A stretch of 15,552 nucleotides of DNA from Treponema sp. (GCA_003447785.1 DLYJ01000211.1:1-15552), one strand, 5' to 3'. Counted from the first letter of the stretch, positions 7,191-14,528 are shown. Notes: generated from the letters alone by a model not told the origin. Numbers and translations: made by a program.

Positions 7191-7207
7191 TTTATTATCT
7201 AAAACAC
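7174..7207. promoter_or_regulatory. Inverted repeat flanking the -10 box
   Basis: GTGTTTAGA (7174-7182) and TCTAAAACAC (7198-7207) are complementary apart from one bulged base, and bracket the TATAAT at 7185-7190. The position fits a repressor operator. The divergent XRE regulator gene, which starts at 7097, is a candidate for the protein that binds it. Confidence 0.4.
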
Positions 7208-7233
7208 AGAAAAACTGATTTCAGGAGGATTTT

Positions 7234-7977
7234 ATGAAGAAGATTATATTGCTGATATGTGCAGCAATGATGATGGCTGGTTGTACTACGACAAAAACAG
7301 AGGGCTCTGGTATAAAAGGAAAGTCTGCTTCGGTAAAAACCGGTAAACGTGTAATTGTTGATTATCAGGGAGCTACTTTGGGAAAAGAAGTTCCTGATTG
7401 GGTTGTACAGCTGGTAGAGGGGCAGTATAGTCAGCAGGTTCTTTCAAAGGTTATGCCCGGTCTGGAAGGAAAAAAAGTGTTTGTTACTCTTGGAAGAGGT
7501 GACAATCTTGATTTTGTACAGAACTGGAGTGATCTTGTTGATATAGAAACTGAAGTTGCAGGAACTCTTGAACGAGTTGCCGGTAAGGCCTGTGAATCAG
7601 CCATGAACGGACAGTCAAAAGCATCAGGTAAGCAGTATGAACCTTCTGAAATAACCAGAACCGTTAATATGTACAGGGCGTCTTTAGTAAATGTACGCCT
7701 TAGCGGTCTCGAAAAAATTGCTACTTACTGGCTTGAAACTCAGGTAATTGAAGATAAAAAAGTTACTGCAGATTATTTTGAATATTATGCAGTATGGGCA
7801 ATGGATGAAAAACTTTTTGACATGCAGTTAAAACAGGCAATGTCAAAGATAGATGATACTACAACACAGTCACAGGAACTTAAAAGTGTAGTCTCCTCTA
7901 AACTTAAGCAGTCCGTTGCAATTTCTAATAATGATTCAGTAAAGAATGAGGCTGATGATTTTATCGTCAATAATTAG
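7234..7977 (+). CDS. Lipoprotein, first gene of envelope operon
   Basis: A 247-residue lipoprotein of unknown function. The signal peptide MKKIILLICAAMMMAGC ends in the lipobox MAGC with C17 as the lipidated cysteine. A Ser/Thr/Lys-rich linker runs to about residue 38, then a globular domain begins with VPDWVVQLVEGQYSQQV and includes GKKVFVTLGRGDNLDFVQNW. The W-V at the domain start and the place next to another such lipoprotein suggest a distant LPP20-like fold, but I cannot confirm this by eye. AGGAGG at 7223-7228, five bases before the ATG, and the promoter upstream make the start secure. The last 32 bases overlap the next gene, so the two are translationally linked. Confidence 0.85.
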   Translation: MKKIILLICAAMMMAGCTTTKTEGSGIKGKSASVKTGKRVIVDYQGATLGKEVPDWVVQLVEGQYSQQVLSKVMPGLEGKKVFVTLGRGDNLDFVQNWSDLVDIETEVAGTLERVAGKACESAMNGQSKASGKQYEPSEITRTVNMYRASLVNVRLSGLEKIATYWLETQVIEDKKVTADYFEYYAVWAMDEKLFDMQLKQAMSKIDDTTTQSQELKSVVSSKLKQSVAISNNDSVKNEADDFIVNN

Positions 7978-9001
7978 AATACAAGTTGCTGTTATACTTG
8001 GCGGGTTTCTGTTTTTTTCCTGTGCATCAAATAAAGCCGAAAAGACAGAAGCTGTGCCTTTATGGGCAGACGAACAAACTCTTTCTCTAATTTTTCCAGC
8101 AGAAGAATATATAGCAAGAACTGGAACCGGATATAATGGCGAAAGTGCCCGTGCAAAAGCTGATATGGAAATCAGTTCGTATTTTAATGCCCAGATAAAA
8201 ATGCATATTCAGGCAGAAGAAAATTTTCAGAATACTGCTTATGACGATTACTCTAAAACACAGGCAAACCGCCGGCTGAACCGTAATCTCGAACTTATAA
8301 GTGAAGTTGAACTTCCTCAATTGAATCATACAGAAGAATATTATGATTCAAAACGTAAGTGCTATGTTGTCTGCTCATACATTAACAGAAACAAAGCGTG
8401 TAATCAGATCAAGCCCCGACTGGAATCTGTATGCGGTAGAATAAAGAATGCAAAAAATAATGCAGAAGAAGCACAGGAGATTTTTCAGAAAATCGCTTTG
8501 TTAAAATCGATTGATTTATTTTCAGAGGAATTTTACAGACTGTATTTTCAATCTCTCATACTTCTTTCTGAAAAGGCAGATGTTTACAGACCGATTGATT
8601 TGATTATTCAAAAGGCGGAAAGTGAGCGTCAGATGCTTAAAATGAAATGTCCGGTAAGTATTGTTTCTTCTGGTGATAAAACAAAAAGAATTGAAACAAA
8701 AGTGTCTGAAATATTTTCAAAAAATGGTTTTTCTATTGGAACTGAAAACTGTTTGTATACTGCAAAAATTACTGCAGATACAACAGTTACAGAGACAAAT
8801 GCCATCTTTATTTCTTTTCCACAGGTAAAAGTTCTGATGACAAAAAATGATGGAACGACCGTTGCGTCTTACGCGAAACAGTTTAGTAAAGTCTCAGCAT
8901 ATACAGCAGATTCATGCGGCAGAATGGCTCTTGGAAGAATAGAGGCGGAACTTGAAAAAAGTTTTATAAGAGAACTATTTACATTAGAACTTTCGAGGTA
9001 A
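7946..9001 (+). CDS. LPP20-like lipoprotein
   Basis: A 351-residue lipoprotein. The signal peptide ends at FLFFSC with C26 as the predicted lipidation site, a relaxed lipobox of spirochaete type. The mature N-terminal part (PLWADEQ..., then EEYIARTGTGYNGESARAKADMEISSYFNAQIKM) has the LPP20-like pattern: a Trp near the start, then A-x-ARADA-like helices that follow a glycine strand. The C-terminal half, from about residue 215, is a second alpha/beta region that I do not recognise. The start could equally be the ATG at 7955, three codons on; neither has an ideally spaced Shine-Dalgarno sequence. It overlaps the gene before by 32 bases and ends five bases before the next. In vibrios the LPP20-family protein FlgP works with FlgO and FlgT around the flagellar outer-membrane ring, so an envelope-assembly role is possible. 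Confidence 0.8.
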   Translation: MRLMILSSIIRIQVAVILGGFLFFSCASNKAEKTEAVPLWADEQTLSLIFPAEEYIARTGTGYNGESARAKADMEISSYFNAQIKMHIQAEENFQNTAYDDYSKTQANRRLNRNLELISEVELPQLNHTEEYYDSKRKCYVVCSYINRNKACNQIKPRLESVCGRIKNAKNNAEEAQEIFQKIALLKSIDLFSEEFYRLYFQSLILLSEKADVYRPIDLIIQKAESERQMLKMKCPVSIVSSGDKTKRIETKVSEIFSKNGFSIGTENCLYTAKITADTTVTETNAIFISFPQVKVLMTKNDGTTVASYAKQFSKVSAYTADSCGRMALGRIEAELEKSFIRELFTLELSR

Positions 9002-9006
9002 TACAG

Positions 9007-9924
9007 ATGAAAAAAATAATGGCAATTTTGTATTTTATTACTTTTGCGGCCTTATGTTTTGCAAAACAGGAAACTAAAGAGCTGGACAGTGTTCTGGGAC
9101 AGGTCAGCCGTGATATTTCATCGAAATGTGAAAAAAAGGAAATAATTGCAATTCTTGATTTTAGAAGTGAAACAGAAGATATGAGCAGGTATTTAAATAA
9201 TCAGCTTATATCTATGATATTTGAGAATTCTACACTTCAGGTAGTAACCCGTTCAAATATGGACAAAGTTGAAAAGGAACTGAAATTTCAAAGCAGCGGT
9301 CTTGTAAGTGATTCGACAGCGCTTTCAATAGGAGAGCGGCTGGGGGCACATGCAATCATATTTGGTTCGCTTGAAGAACTTGATAATAAATATAACCTGC
9401 AGGTCAGAATGTTGAACGTAGGAACCGCTTCATATTCACTTTTTAAAAAATATGAAATTTCCCGTTCATCAAAAACGGAGCAGCTGCTTCATCACAAAGC
9501 TAGGATTTATAAATCATCACTTGGATTTATGGCAGAAATAAATAAAAATTCTGTGTCTGCGTTTTCTCCTGCCGGAGGTATTGTTTTTGATTACAGTTTG
9601 TCACGGCGTTTTTCAGCAGGTGTAAAAGCCCTCGCAAGTTATGACGCATTCAACACAGACCAGAGTATTTATTCAATAGAAACGTCCTTTATTGCAAAAC
9701 TGTATTTAGCTTCTCCGGGCGGGGAACCAAGTTCAGGACTTTTTGTTTCTGGAGAGGCAGGTCCTGAGTTTTTAATGATTGATTCAAAATTAAAGACAGT
9801 AACAAGCGGTGGAATTACACTTGGTTTTAGAATTCCATCTGGCAGCTATTATTTTGAGCCTTATCTTCGCGGCGGATATCCTTATCTGTTTGGAGCCGGT
9901 GTAAGTGCCGGCTTTAGGTTTTAG
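9007..9924 (+). CDS. Exported CsgG/LpoB-like domain fused to outer-membrane beta-barrel
   Basis: A 305-residue protein with a signal peptide (MKKIMAILYFITFAALCFA, cleavage probably before KQE). Residues about 46-150 form a CsgG/FlgO/LpoB-like domain: IIAILDFRSETEDMSRYLNNQL, then QVVTRSNMDKVEKELKFQSSGLVSD, GERLGAHAIIFGSLEE and LQVRMLNVGT. From about 170 to the end there are repeated amphipathic strands rich in glycine and aromatics, ending in GAGVSAGFRF. A terminal phenylalanine like this is typical of proteins inserted by the BAM machinery. The barrel is small, perhaps eight strands. GAGG at 8995-8998 sits eight bases before the ATG, and the gene is five bases after the LPP20-like gene. The domain pair suggests an outer-membrane anchored envelope factor rather than a curli-type secretion pore. 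No lipobox is present, unlike CsgG itself. Confidence 0.8.
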   Translation: MKKIMAILYFITFAALCFAKQETKELDSVLGQVSRDISSKCEKKEIIAILDFRSETEDMSRYLNNQLISMIFENSTLQVVTRSNMDKVEKELKFQSSGLVSDSTALSIGERLGAHAIIFGSLEELDNKYNLQVRMLNVGTASYSLFKKYEISRSSKTEQLLHHKARIYKSSLGFMAEINKNSVSAFSPAGGIVFDYSLSRRFSAGVKALASYDAFNTDQSIYSIETSFIAKLYLASPGGEPSSGLFVSGEAGPEFLMIDSKLKTVTSGGITLGFRIPSGSYYFEPYLRGGYPYLFGAGVSAGFRF

Positions 9925-9940
9925 TTTTCAGGAGATTTTT

Positions 9941-12088
9941 ATGAAAAAACTTTTTAAACCGTTAATTTACAGTTTTTACCTCTTACTTTTATTTTTATTT
10001 TCTTCTTGCGATAATCCTCTTTTTATCAGTGCGACAGGTTTGTATAAGGTTGAATTTGCAGCAGGCGGTGGAACAACGGTTGAAAGTGTTAGAACCGACT
10101 GTATAAAAGAAGCTCCATTTACAAGCCGTGCGGATTATACATTCGGAGGGTGGTACAAAAATTCAGATTTTTCAGGTGAAGCAGTTACTTTTCCGTTAGA
10201 TATAAAGGAAGATACAATTCTTTATGCAAAATGGTATCAGGAATTTAACGTTACTTTTGAATGTAACGGCGGTGACGAAATTGAATCATACAAAACAGGC
10301 ATCGTTCAGAGTGAACCTGAAACAAGCAGAACAAATTATATTTTTGACGGCTGGTATTTAAAATCAGACTTTACGGGGAATAAAGTTAATTTTCCGTATA
10401 CAGTTACAAAACCAGTTACGTTATATGCTAAATGGCTTCGTACATATCAGGTCAGTTTTGAAACAAACGGCGGAAGTGAAATTTCTGGATTCAGGACAGC
10501 AGTAATAGAATCAGTACAGGATCCGGTTAAAGATGATAATGTTTTTATCGGATGGTATAAAGATTCTGCATTTAAAAATCCTGTTGAATTCCCATACACG
10601 TTGACTGATGATACGACTTTATATGCAAAATGGAAGCAAAAATATACAGTCAGTTTTGAAACAAACGGTGGAACAAACGTATCTTCTTATAAGGCAATAG
10701 AAGTTGAATCCGCTCCACCTGTCAGCCGAGCCGGCTACGCCTTTATCGCCTGGTATACGGACATAGATTTGACAGAAGAAGCTGTTTTTCCATTTGAACT
10801 AATACGGGATACAACGCTTTATGCAAAGTGGCAGAAAATCTACACAGTAACATTCGTTACAAACGGAGGAACTTCAGTTTCACCAGCAACAGTCCTTACG
10901 ATAGAAACAACCCCTGTATCTGAAAAAACAGACGCAAGCCTTGAAGGCTGGTACACGGATCCAGAATTTGCCGATGGAACTAAAGTAGTTTTCCCATACA
11001 CGGTGACAGGTGATATTACTTTCTATGCAAAATGGCAGGCAGTTCAGTATACGATTACCTATAATGCAAACGGAGCAACCGGCGGTACTGTACCGGAAAC
11101 AATACAGGTAGAAAAGGGGTCCTCTTTTATTGTAAGTGCAAATACCGGAAATCTTACAAAGACCGGATATGCTTTCACAAAATGGTCAACCAGCACCAAT
11201 GGTACAAGCGGACAGACTTATGCTCCCGGTTCTAAGTTAACCCCAGGTTCAAATATGACTCTATATGCACAGTGGGGAAAAGATTATGCGGAACTTGTTA
11301 CGGTAGACGGAGGAAGTTTTTATTTAGGAGATCCGAACAGCGGAACAAGCCGCCCGAAAATTACACTTTCTTCATTTCAAATTGCAAAATACGAACTGAC
11401 CTATGAACTGTGGCTCGAAGTCTACAGGTGGGCGCAGGACAAAGGTTACACTATGACATCTGCAGGTAAGGGTTATGCAGCAAATGACGCTTACAAAGAT
11501 TTTGTTCCTGCAACAAGCATAAGCTGGAACATGGCCTGCGTATGGCTCAATGCGTATTCAGAATATAAAGGCCTGGAACCGGTTTATTACCGCGGAAATG
11601 CCGTGTGGAAAGTCGATACAAATACAAGCGGAACATTCAGCTGGGACAAAACAAAGAATGGCTACAGGCTCCCGACAGAGTGTGAGTGGGAATTCGCAGC
11701 CGGTGGTGGAGACGCAACAATACACGATGCTTATTTATACAGCGGAAGCAACACCATTGGAGATGTAGCCTGGTATTCAGGCAATAGCGGAAAAGAAACT
11801 CATCCAGTTGGAACAAAAAAGGCGAATACGCTGGGAATTTATGATATGAGCGGGAATGTGGCGGAATGGTGCTATGATTATCACTCAGATTTTGGTACGG
11901 GAGAACTAACTAATCCTGTGCATGAAGGCACTAATTATAAAATTTACCGAGGCGGTACAATTTGTAATAACACATCATATATGGCGTTATATATTAGGGA
12001 ATCTACGGATCCTGAAAGTAAAACGCATTTTTCGAGAAATTATACATATATCGGGGCCGGATTTCGTCCTGCTCGAAATGCGGAGTAA
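9941..12088 (+). CDS. Lipoprotein with six InlB-type B-repeats and a C-terminal SUMF1/FGE-like domain
   Basis: A 715-residue surface-type lipoprotein. The signal peptide ends at FLFSSC (C23). Six repeats of about 65-79 residues follow (36-102, 103-170, 170-235, 236-301, 302-370, 371-449). The first five share V-F-TNGG, a central GWY-DS-F, FPYT and a closing LYAKW; the sixth is a variant (ITYNANGATGG..., LYAQW). Residues 450-712 form a formylglycine-generating-enzyme-like domain: LVTVDGGSFYLGD, YELTYELW, TSISWNMACVWLNAYSE, RLPTECEWEFAAGGG, MSGNVAEWCYD, RGGTICNNTSY and AGFRPARN. Of the two copper-binding cysteines of aerobic FGE only C675 remains; the position five residues later is Y680. It is more likely a structural or binding domain than an oxygen-dependent FGE. 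The start at 9941 is set by AGGAG at 9930-9934 and the signal peptide. Confidence 0.9.
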   Translation: MKKLFKPLIYSFYLLLLFLFSSCDNPLFISATGLYKVEFAAGGGTTVESVRTDCIKEAPFTSRADYTFGGWYKNSDFSGEAVTFPLDIKEDTILYAKWYQEFNVTFECNGGDEIESYKTGIVQSEPETSRTNYIFDGWYLKSDFTGNKVNFPYTVTKPVTLYAKWLRTYQVSFETNGGSEISGFRTAVIESVQDPVKDDNVFIGWYKDSAFKNPVEFPYTLTDDTTLYAKWKQKYTVSFETNGGTNVSSYKAIEVESAPPVSRAGYAFIAWYTDIDLTEEAVFPFELIRDTTLYAKWQKIYTVTFVTNGGTSVSPATVLTIETTPVSEKTDASLEGWYTDPEFADGTKVVFPYTVTGDITFYAKWQAVQYTITYNANGATGGTVPETIQVEKGSSFIVSANTGNLTKTGYAFTKWSTSTNGTSGQTYAPGSKLTPGSNMTLYAQWGKDYAELVTVDGGSFYLGDPNSGTSRPKITLSSFQIAKYELTYELWLEVYRWAQDKGYTMTSAGKGYAANDAYKDFVPATSISWNMACVWLNAYSEYKGLEPVYYRGNAVWKVDTNTSGTFSWDKTKNGYRLPTECEWEFAAGGGDATIHDAYLYSGSNTIGDVAWYSGNSGKETHPVGTKKANTLGIYDMSGNVAEWCYDYHSDFGTGELTNPVHEGTNYKIYRGGTICNNTSYMALYIRESTDPESKTHFSRNYTYIGAGFRPARNAE
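10046..11287 (+). repeat. Tandem InlB-type B-repeat region (six units)
   Basis: Six in-frame units of roughly 195-240 bases encode the B-repeats of the surface lipoprotein. The recurrent element TATGCAAAATGG or a close variant ends units 1-5, and the related TATGCACAGTGG ends unit 6. Units are well diverged at the DNA level, so the array is old rather than a fresh expansion, although recombination between copies could still change the number. Confidence 0.85.
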
Positions 12089-12100
12089 GGGGGTAAAAAT

Positions 12101-12394
12101 ATGACAAATGAATTAAAAGAAATCAAAATTAACGGCGAATCTTACCTTTTTAAATATTTAAAAGGACAAGAATATGATGAAGGACGCAGAGTCTGGCTCT
12201 ATAAGGATGAATACGGAAATATGCTTGAATTATTAGTCGCTAAACTTCGGGAAATTATCACAAAATATCCTGATGTTGAAATCCATCCAAGAGTCAAGGA
12301 GTTCATTGAAGAATATCCAAATTCAAATGAGAATGTCATTACGCATCGTCTTGGACGGGTACTGAATGAACTGCTTGAAAAAGGATATGAATAA
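12101..12394 (+). CDS. Small unknown protein upstream of HEPN gene
   Basis: A 97-residue charged protein that I do not recognise. It opens with a short beta-like segment (EIKINGESYLFKYLKG and VWLYKDEYGNMLELL) and ends in helices (LREIITKYP, RVKEFIEEYP and THRLGRVLNELLEKGYE). No signal peptide or membrane segment is seen, so it is cytoplasmic. GGGGG at 12089-12093 sits right after the preceding stop codon and seven bases before the ATG, which supports translation. Its size and place, 60 bases before a HEPN gene, are those of an antitoxin or accessory subunit, but nothing in the sequence proves this. Confidence 0.75.
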   Translation: MTNELKEIKINGESYLFKYLKGQEYDEGRRVWLYKDEYGNMLELLVAKLREIITKYPDVEIHPRVKEFIEEYPNSNENVITHRLGRVLNELLEKGYE

Positions 12395-12454
12395 TAAATT
12401 TGTAAAGGTAAAAAATTACTTGTCACTTTTTTTCTCTTAAAACAGGAGAACCTT

Positions 12455-13198
12455 ATGGAATCAATCTACATTCTTCAGAAAACTTATGAAAATCTGTATG
12501 TACTTACAAAACCTGTTGCTGCATTTCTCGAAAAGAATTTACCTTGTGTTTCTGGTAACTGGAAGTATTACTGTATAGATGATGTTTTAAAAGTTGAATT
12601 AAAAGATGGTCGCGAAAAATTCGTCGATAAAAAACTATCCGAACTTGATGTTTATTATCTTTTAAAAGTTTTGCTCGATGATAGAAACTGGAATGTTTTG
12701 AAGGAGTTAGAGCCAGAGAATCTTTTTTATTCAGATGAAAATAAAAGCCTTCTCTGGGATGTAAGGGAAATCCGTAACAAAGTCGCACATCCAAGAATCG
12801 GAGGTTATAATGAAAAAGACTTTTATGATTGGAATGAAAAAATTAAAGCGGTTGCAAAACTTTTCGGTACAGAACTTCGTCAATTAATAGCTGAACTTCA
12901 TAAATCAGAAAAAGATAAACTGTTCAACTTTATCGACGAACGGACATTCCAAATTACGATGAATTCTCCACATTTCAAAGATTTACCTCAAAGTAAACAG
13001 GAGAGTATAAACCGAACAAGAGAAAGACTATATGCTCAGACGACTGCGGCAGGGATTATGGCATTATTTGAAGATTCATATTTTATAAACCGAGGAAAGC
13101 CTATACAGAAGAGTCTTGATGAGTATAATCTGCCCACTTTTGAAAGTATCATGGATAAAGTTATAGATTTTTATTATTTTGGAAAAGAAGATAAATAA
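12455..13198 (+). CDS. HEPN-domain protein (Swt1-like), possible toxin or RNase
   Basis: A 247-residue cytoplasmic protein with a HEPN domain at about 62-150. The key motif is RNKVAH at 107-112, within LLWDVREIRNKVAHPRIG, matching the R-x4-6-H signature of HEPN ribonucleases and the RN--AH form of the Swt1-type group. The following helix (YDWNEKIKAVAKLFGTELRQLIAEL) fits the fold. An N-terminal helical region (1-60) and a C-terminal helical half (150-247, with ITMNSPHF, ERLYAQTTAAGIMALFEDSYF) are not recognised. AGGAG at 12444-12448 lies six bases before the ATG, so the start is firm. It lies 60 bases after the small unknown gene and may be co-expressed with it. Nuclease activity is plausible since R107 and H112 are both present. 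Confidence 0.78.
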   Translation: MESIYILQKTYENLYVLTKPVAAFLEKNLPCVSGNWKYYCIDDVLKVELKDGREKFVDKKLSELDVYYLLKVLLDDRNWNVLKELEPENLFYSDENKSLLWDVREIRNKVAHPRIGGYNEKDFYDWNEKIKAVAKLFGTELRQLIAELHKSEKDKLFNFIDERTFQITMNSPHFKDLPQSKQESINRTRERLYAQTTAAGIMALFEDSYFINRGKPIQKSLDEYNLPTFESIMDKVIDFYYFGKEDK

Positions 13199-13200
13199 TT

Positions 13201-13294
13201 CCCCGCCCCGCCGTGGAGCCCCTGCGAAGCAGTCGACCGCAGCGAAGCGAGGACGATGAGCGCGAGCGAAGGGCGAAAGGGCGGAAAAGGCGCC
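13201..13294. repeat. GC-rich intergenic element with GCGAAG/GCGAGC motif
   Basis: This noncoding stretch is far richer in GC than its surroundings. It contains repeated short motifs: GCGAAGC (twice), GCGAGCGAAG and GGGCGAAAGGGCGG. CCGCCC near 13204 can pair with GGGCGG near 13281 to close a large hairpin. It looks like a dispersed intergenic repeat of the kind found in several copies per genome, or a structured RNA end, but copy number cannot be judged from one window. Confidence 0.45.
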
Positions 13295-13311
13295 TGTGTT
13301 CCTCTATTTTG

Positions 13312-13340
13312 TTGTAAAAAGATGTCTGCTGATCTATAAT
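13312..13340 (+). promoter_or_regulatory. Promoter of the 75-residue orphan gene
   Basis: TTGTAA (13312-13317), a 17-base spacer and TATAAT (13335-13340) form a good sigma-70 type promoter that ends 18 bases before the ATG at 13359. The leader would be very short but still includes GAGG at 13348-13351. Confidence 0.6.
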
Positions 13341-13358
13341 AAATTTTGAGGTTAGAAG

Positions 13359-13586
13359 ATGCGTAAAGAGTTTTGTGAAAAAGACGGTATTTTAATTACT
13401 TACACTGACTCGGATGTCTGCTTTGAAGACTGCAAAACGGCTGAGTCGATTCTTCTCAAAAATGACGGCGAAATCATTCATTCAAATTTTGACTCCGAAA
13501 AGAATGAATATTTTAAAAAATACCTCAAACAGATATATCCCTCAATAACCAGTTTTAGAAATCTCGATGCCCTGGAGACTGCGTAA
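13359..13586 (+). CDS. Small hypothetical protein
   Basis: A 75-residue cytoplasmic protein that I do not recognise. The N-terminal half holds paired cysteines (C6, C21, C25, in FCEKDG and VCFEDCKT), which could bind metal or form a disulfide. The C-terminal half is helical and charged (SEKNEYFKKYLKQIYPS). A promoter and GAGG seven bases before the ATG support a real gene. It stands alone between the GC-rich element and the flavodoxin gene. Confidence 0.65.
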   Translation: MRKEFCEKDGILITYTDSDVCFEDCKTAESILLKNDGEIIHSNFDSEKNEYFKKYLKQIYPSITSFRNLDALETA

Positions 13587-13743
13587 CTTCCCCCACTTTC
13601 CATCTCCCCCTACACAGTGCTAAAATCTATACTGCACGGCATGTCAGACACGCCCCAGCCGTCATATAAAATTTCATTCAAATACCTTGAACTCTTCCCG
13701 TTTACACAATATTCTACAATTATATTAACGGAGGATTTTTCAG

Positions 13744-14289
13744 ATGAAAAAAATCGCAGCACTTTTTACAGTACTTCTGGTTTGTTTTAGCGCATTTGCT
13801 AAACCAAAGAACAAAGCCGTTGTTGTATATTTTTCACAGACAGGCAACACAGATTCAGTTTCAAAGTTTATTGCAAACGAAACTGGTGCGGACCTCTTCA
13901 AAGTTGAACTTACACATCCTTACACAACAGAAGAATTAAACTGGCGTGATGAAAACAGCCGTATCAGCAAAGAACTCAAATCTGGTACTCTCCCAAAAAA
14001 TGGCGTAGTAAAAGAACTTCCTAACCTCAAGGATTACGATACAGTTTATATCGGTTATCCGATCTGGCGCGGAACACCAGCCTTCGGAATCCAGACATGG
14101 GTTAACGGAAAAGATTTCGGCAAAAAGAACATCATTCCATTCTGTACATCAGGTTCTTCACCAATCGGTGATACACCAAAACAGCTCCAGGCTATCTCCA
14201 AAAACGGAAACTGGCTCTACGGCAAACGTTTCAGCAAGACAGCAACACAGAAAGAAGTTTCTGACTGGATTAAAAATTCAAAATTCTAA
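13744..14289 (+). CDS. Exported flavodoxin
   Basis: A 181-residue flavodoxin-like protein with a signal peptide (MKKIAALFTVLLVCFSAFA, cleavage before KPKNK), so it works outside the cytoplasm. The FMN phosphate loop SQTGNTDSVSKF is intact at about 31-42, followed by the flavin-contact loops YIGYPIWRGTPAFGIQTWV and PFCTSGSSPIG. This pattern fits the flavodoxin_4 type group seen in many anaerobes. GGAGG at 13730-13734 lies nine bases before the ATG. Being outside the membrane, it would carry electrons for reductases or receive them from a membrane partner; the next gene encodes a DUF4405-like membrane protein rich in histidines. No lipobox is present, so the protein is soluble in the periplasm. 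Confidence 0.9.
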   Translation: MKKIAALFTVLLVCFSAFAKPKNKAVVVYFSQTGNTDSVSKFIANETGADLFKVELTHPYTTEELNWRDENSRISKELKSGTLPKNGVVKELPNLKDYDTVYIGYPIWRGTPAFGIQTWVNGKDFGKKNIIPFCTSGSSPIGDTPKQLQAISKNGNWLYGKRFSKTATQKEVSDWIKNSKF

Positions 14290-14290
14290 T

Positions 14291-14480
14291 TGTCATTGCC
14301 GCACCTGACATCGTGTCATTGCCTGGCTTGACCAGGCAATCCCTAAACACCCATTGTCATCCCGGCACGAGACACACACAATCATTGCCCGGCCAAGTCG
14401 GGCAATCCCATAACACACCATGTAATTGCCCGGCTCGACACCCCGTGTCATTCCACGGCGCGACCGGGAAATCCCATAAC
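14291..14480. repeat. Cluster of ATTGCC...GGCAAT palindromic repeats
   Basis: Several imperfect copies of one palindromic unit, most with a TGTCATTG head and some with an AATCCC-TAAC tail. Best copy: ATTGCCTGG (14318-14326), loop CTTGA, CCAGGCAAT (14332-14340), a perfect 9-bp stem. Second: ATTGCCCG (14384-14391), 7-base loop, CGGGCAAT (14399-14406). Third: ATTCCACGG (14450-14458), loop CGCGA, CCGGGAAAT (14464-14472), with two mismatches, followed by TTTTT at 14481-14485. Broken half-units start at 14291, 14355 and 14425. This resembles REP-type intergenic repeats and could act as an mRNA stabiliser or weak terminator between the flavodoxin and membrane protein genes. Confidence 0.8.
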
Positions 14481-14528
14481 TTTTTCACAAAATACACTCA
14501 AAAATCCCCGCAATTTACAGAATTATGT

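Noticed and set aside
10046..11287. Repeat array considered as CRISPR or satellite DNA
   Set aside because: Units are in frame, about 200 bases long and encode B-repeats with conserved LYAKW ends; there are no spacers.
12395..12454. Possible terminator (AAGGTAA...TTACTT followed by a T-run) between the small gene and the HEPN gene
   Set aside because: The stem is short, AT-rich and interrupted, so it does not meet the standard for an intrinsic terminator.
13256..13339. 27-residue open frame inside the GC-rich element
   Set aside because: No ribosome-binding site, odd composition, and it overlaps the promoter of the next gene.
14450..14485. Third palindromic unit plus TTTTT as an intrinsic terminator
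   Set aside because: The stem has two mismatches and the T-run is eight bases away from the stem, so it is listed only as part of the repeat cluster.
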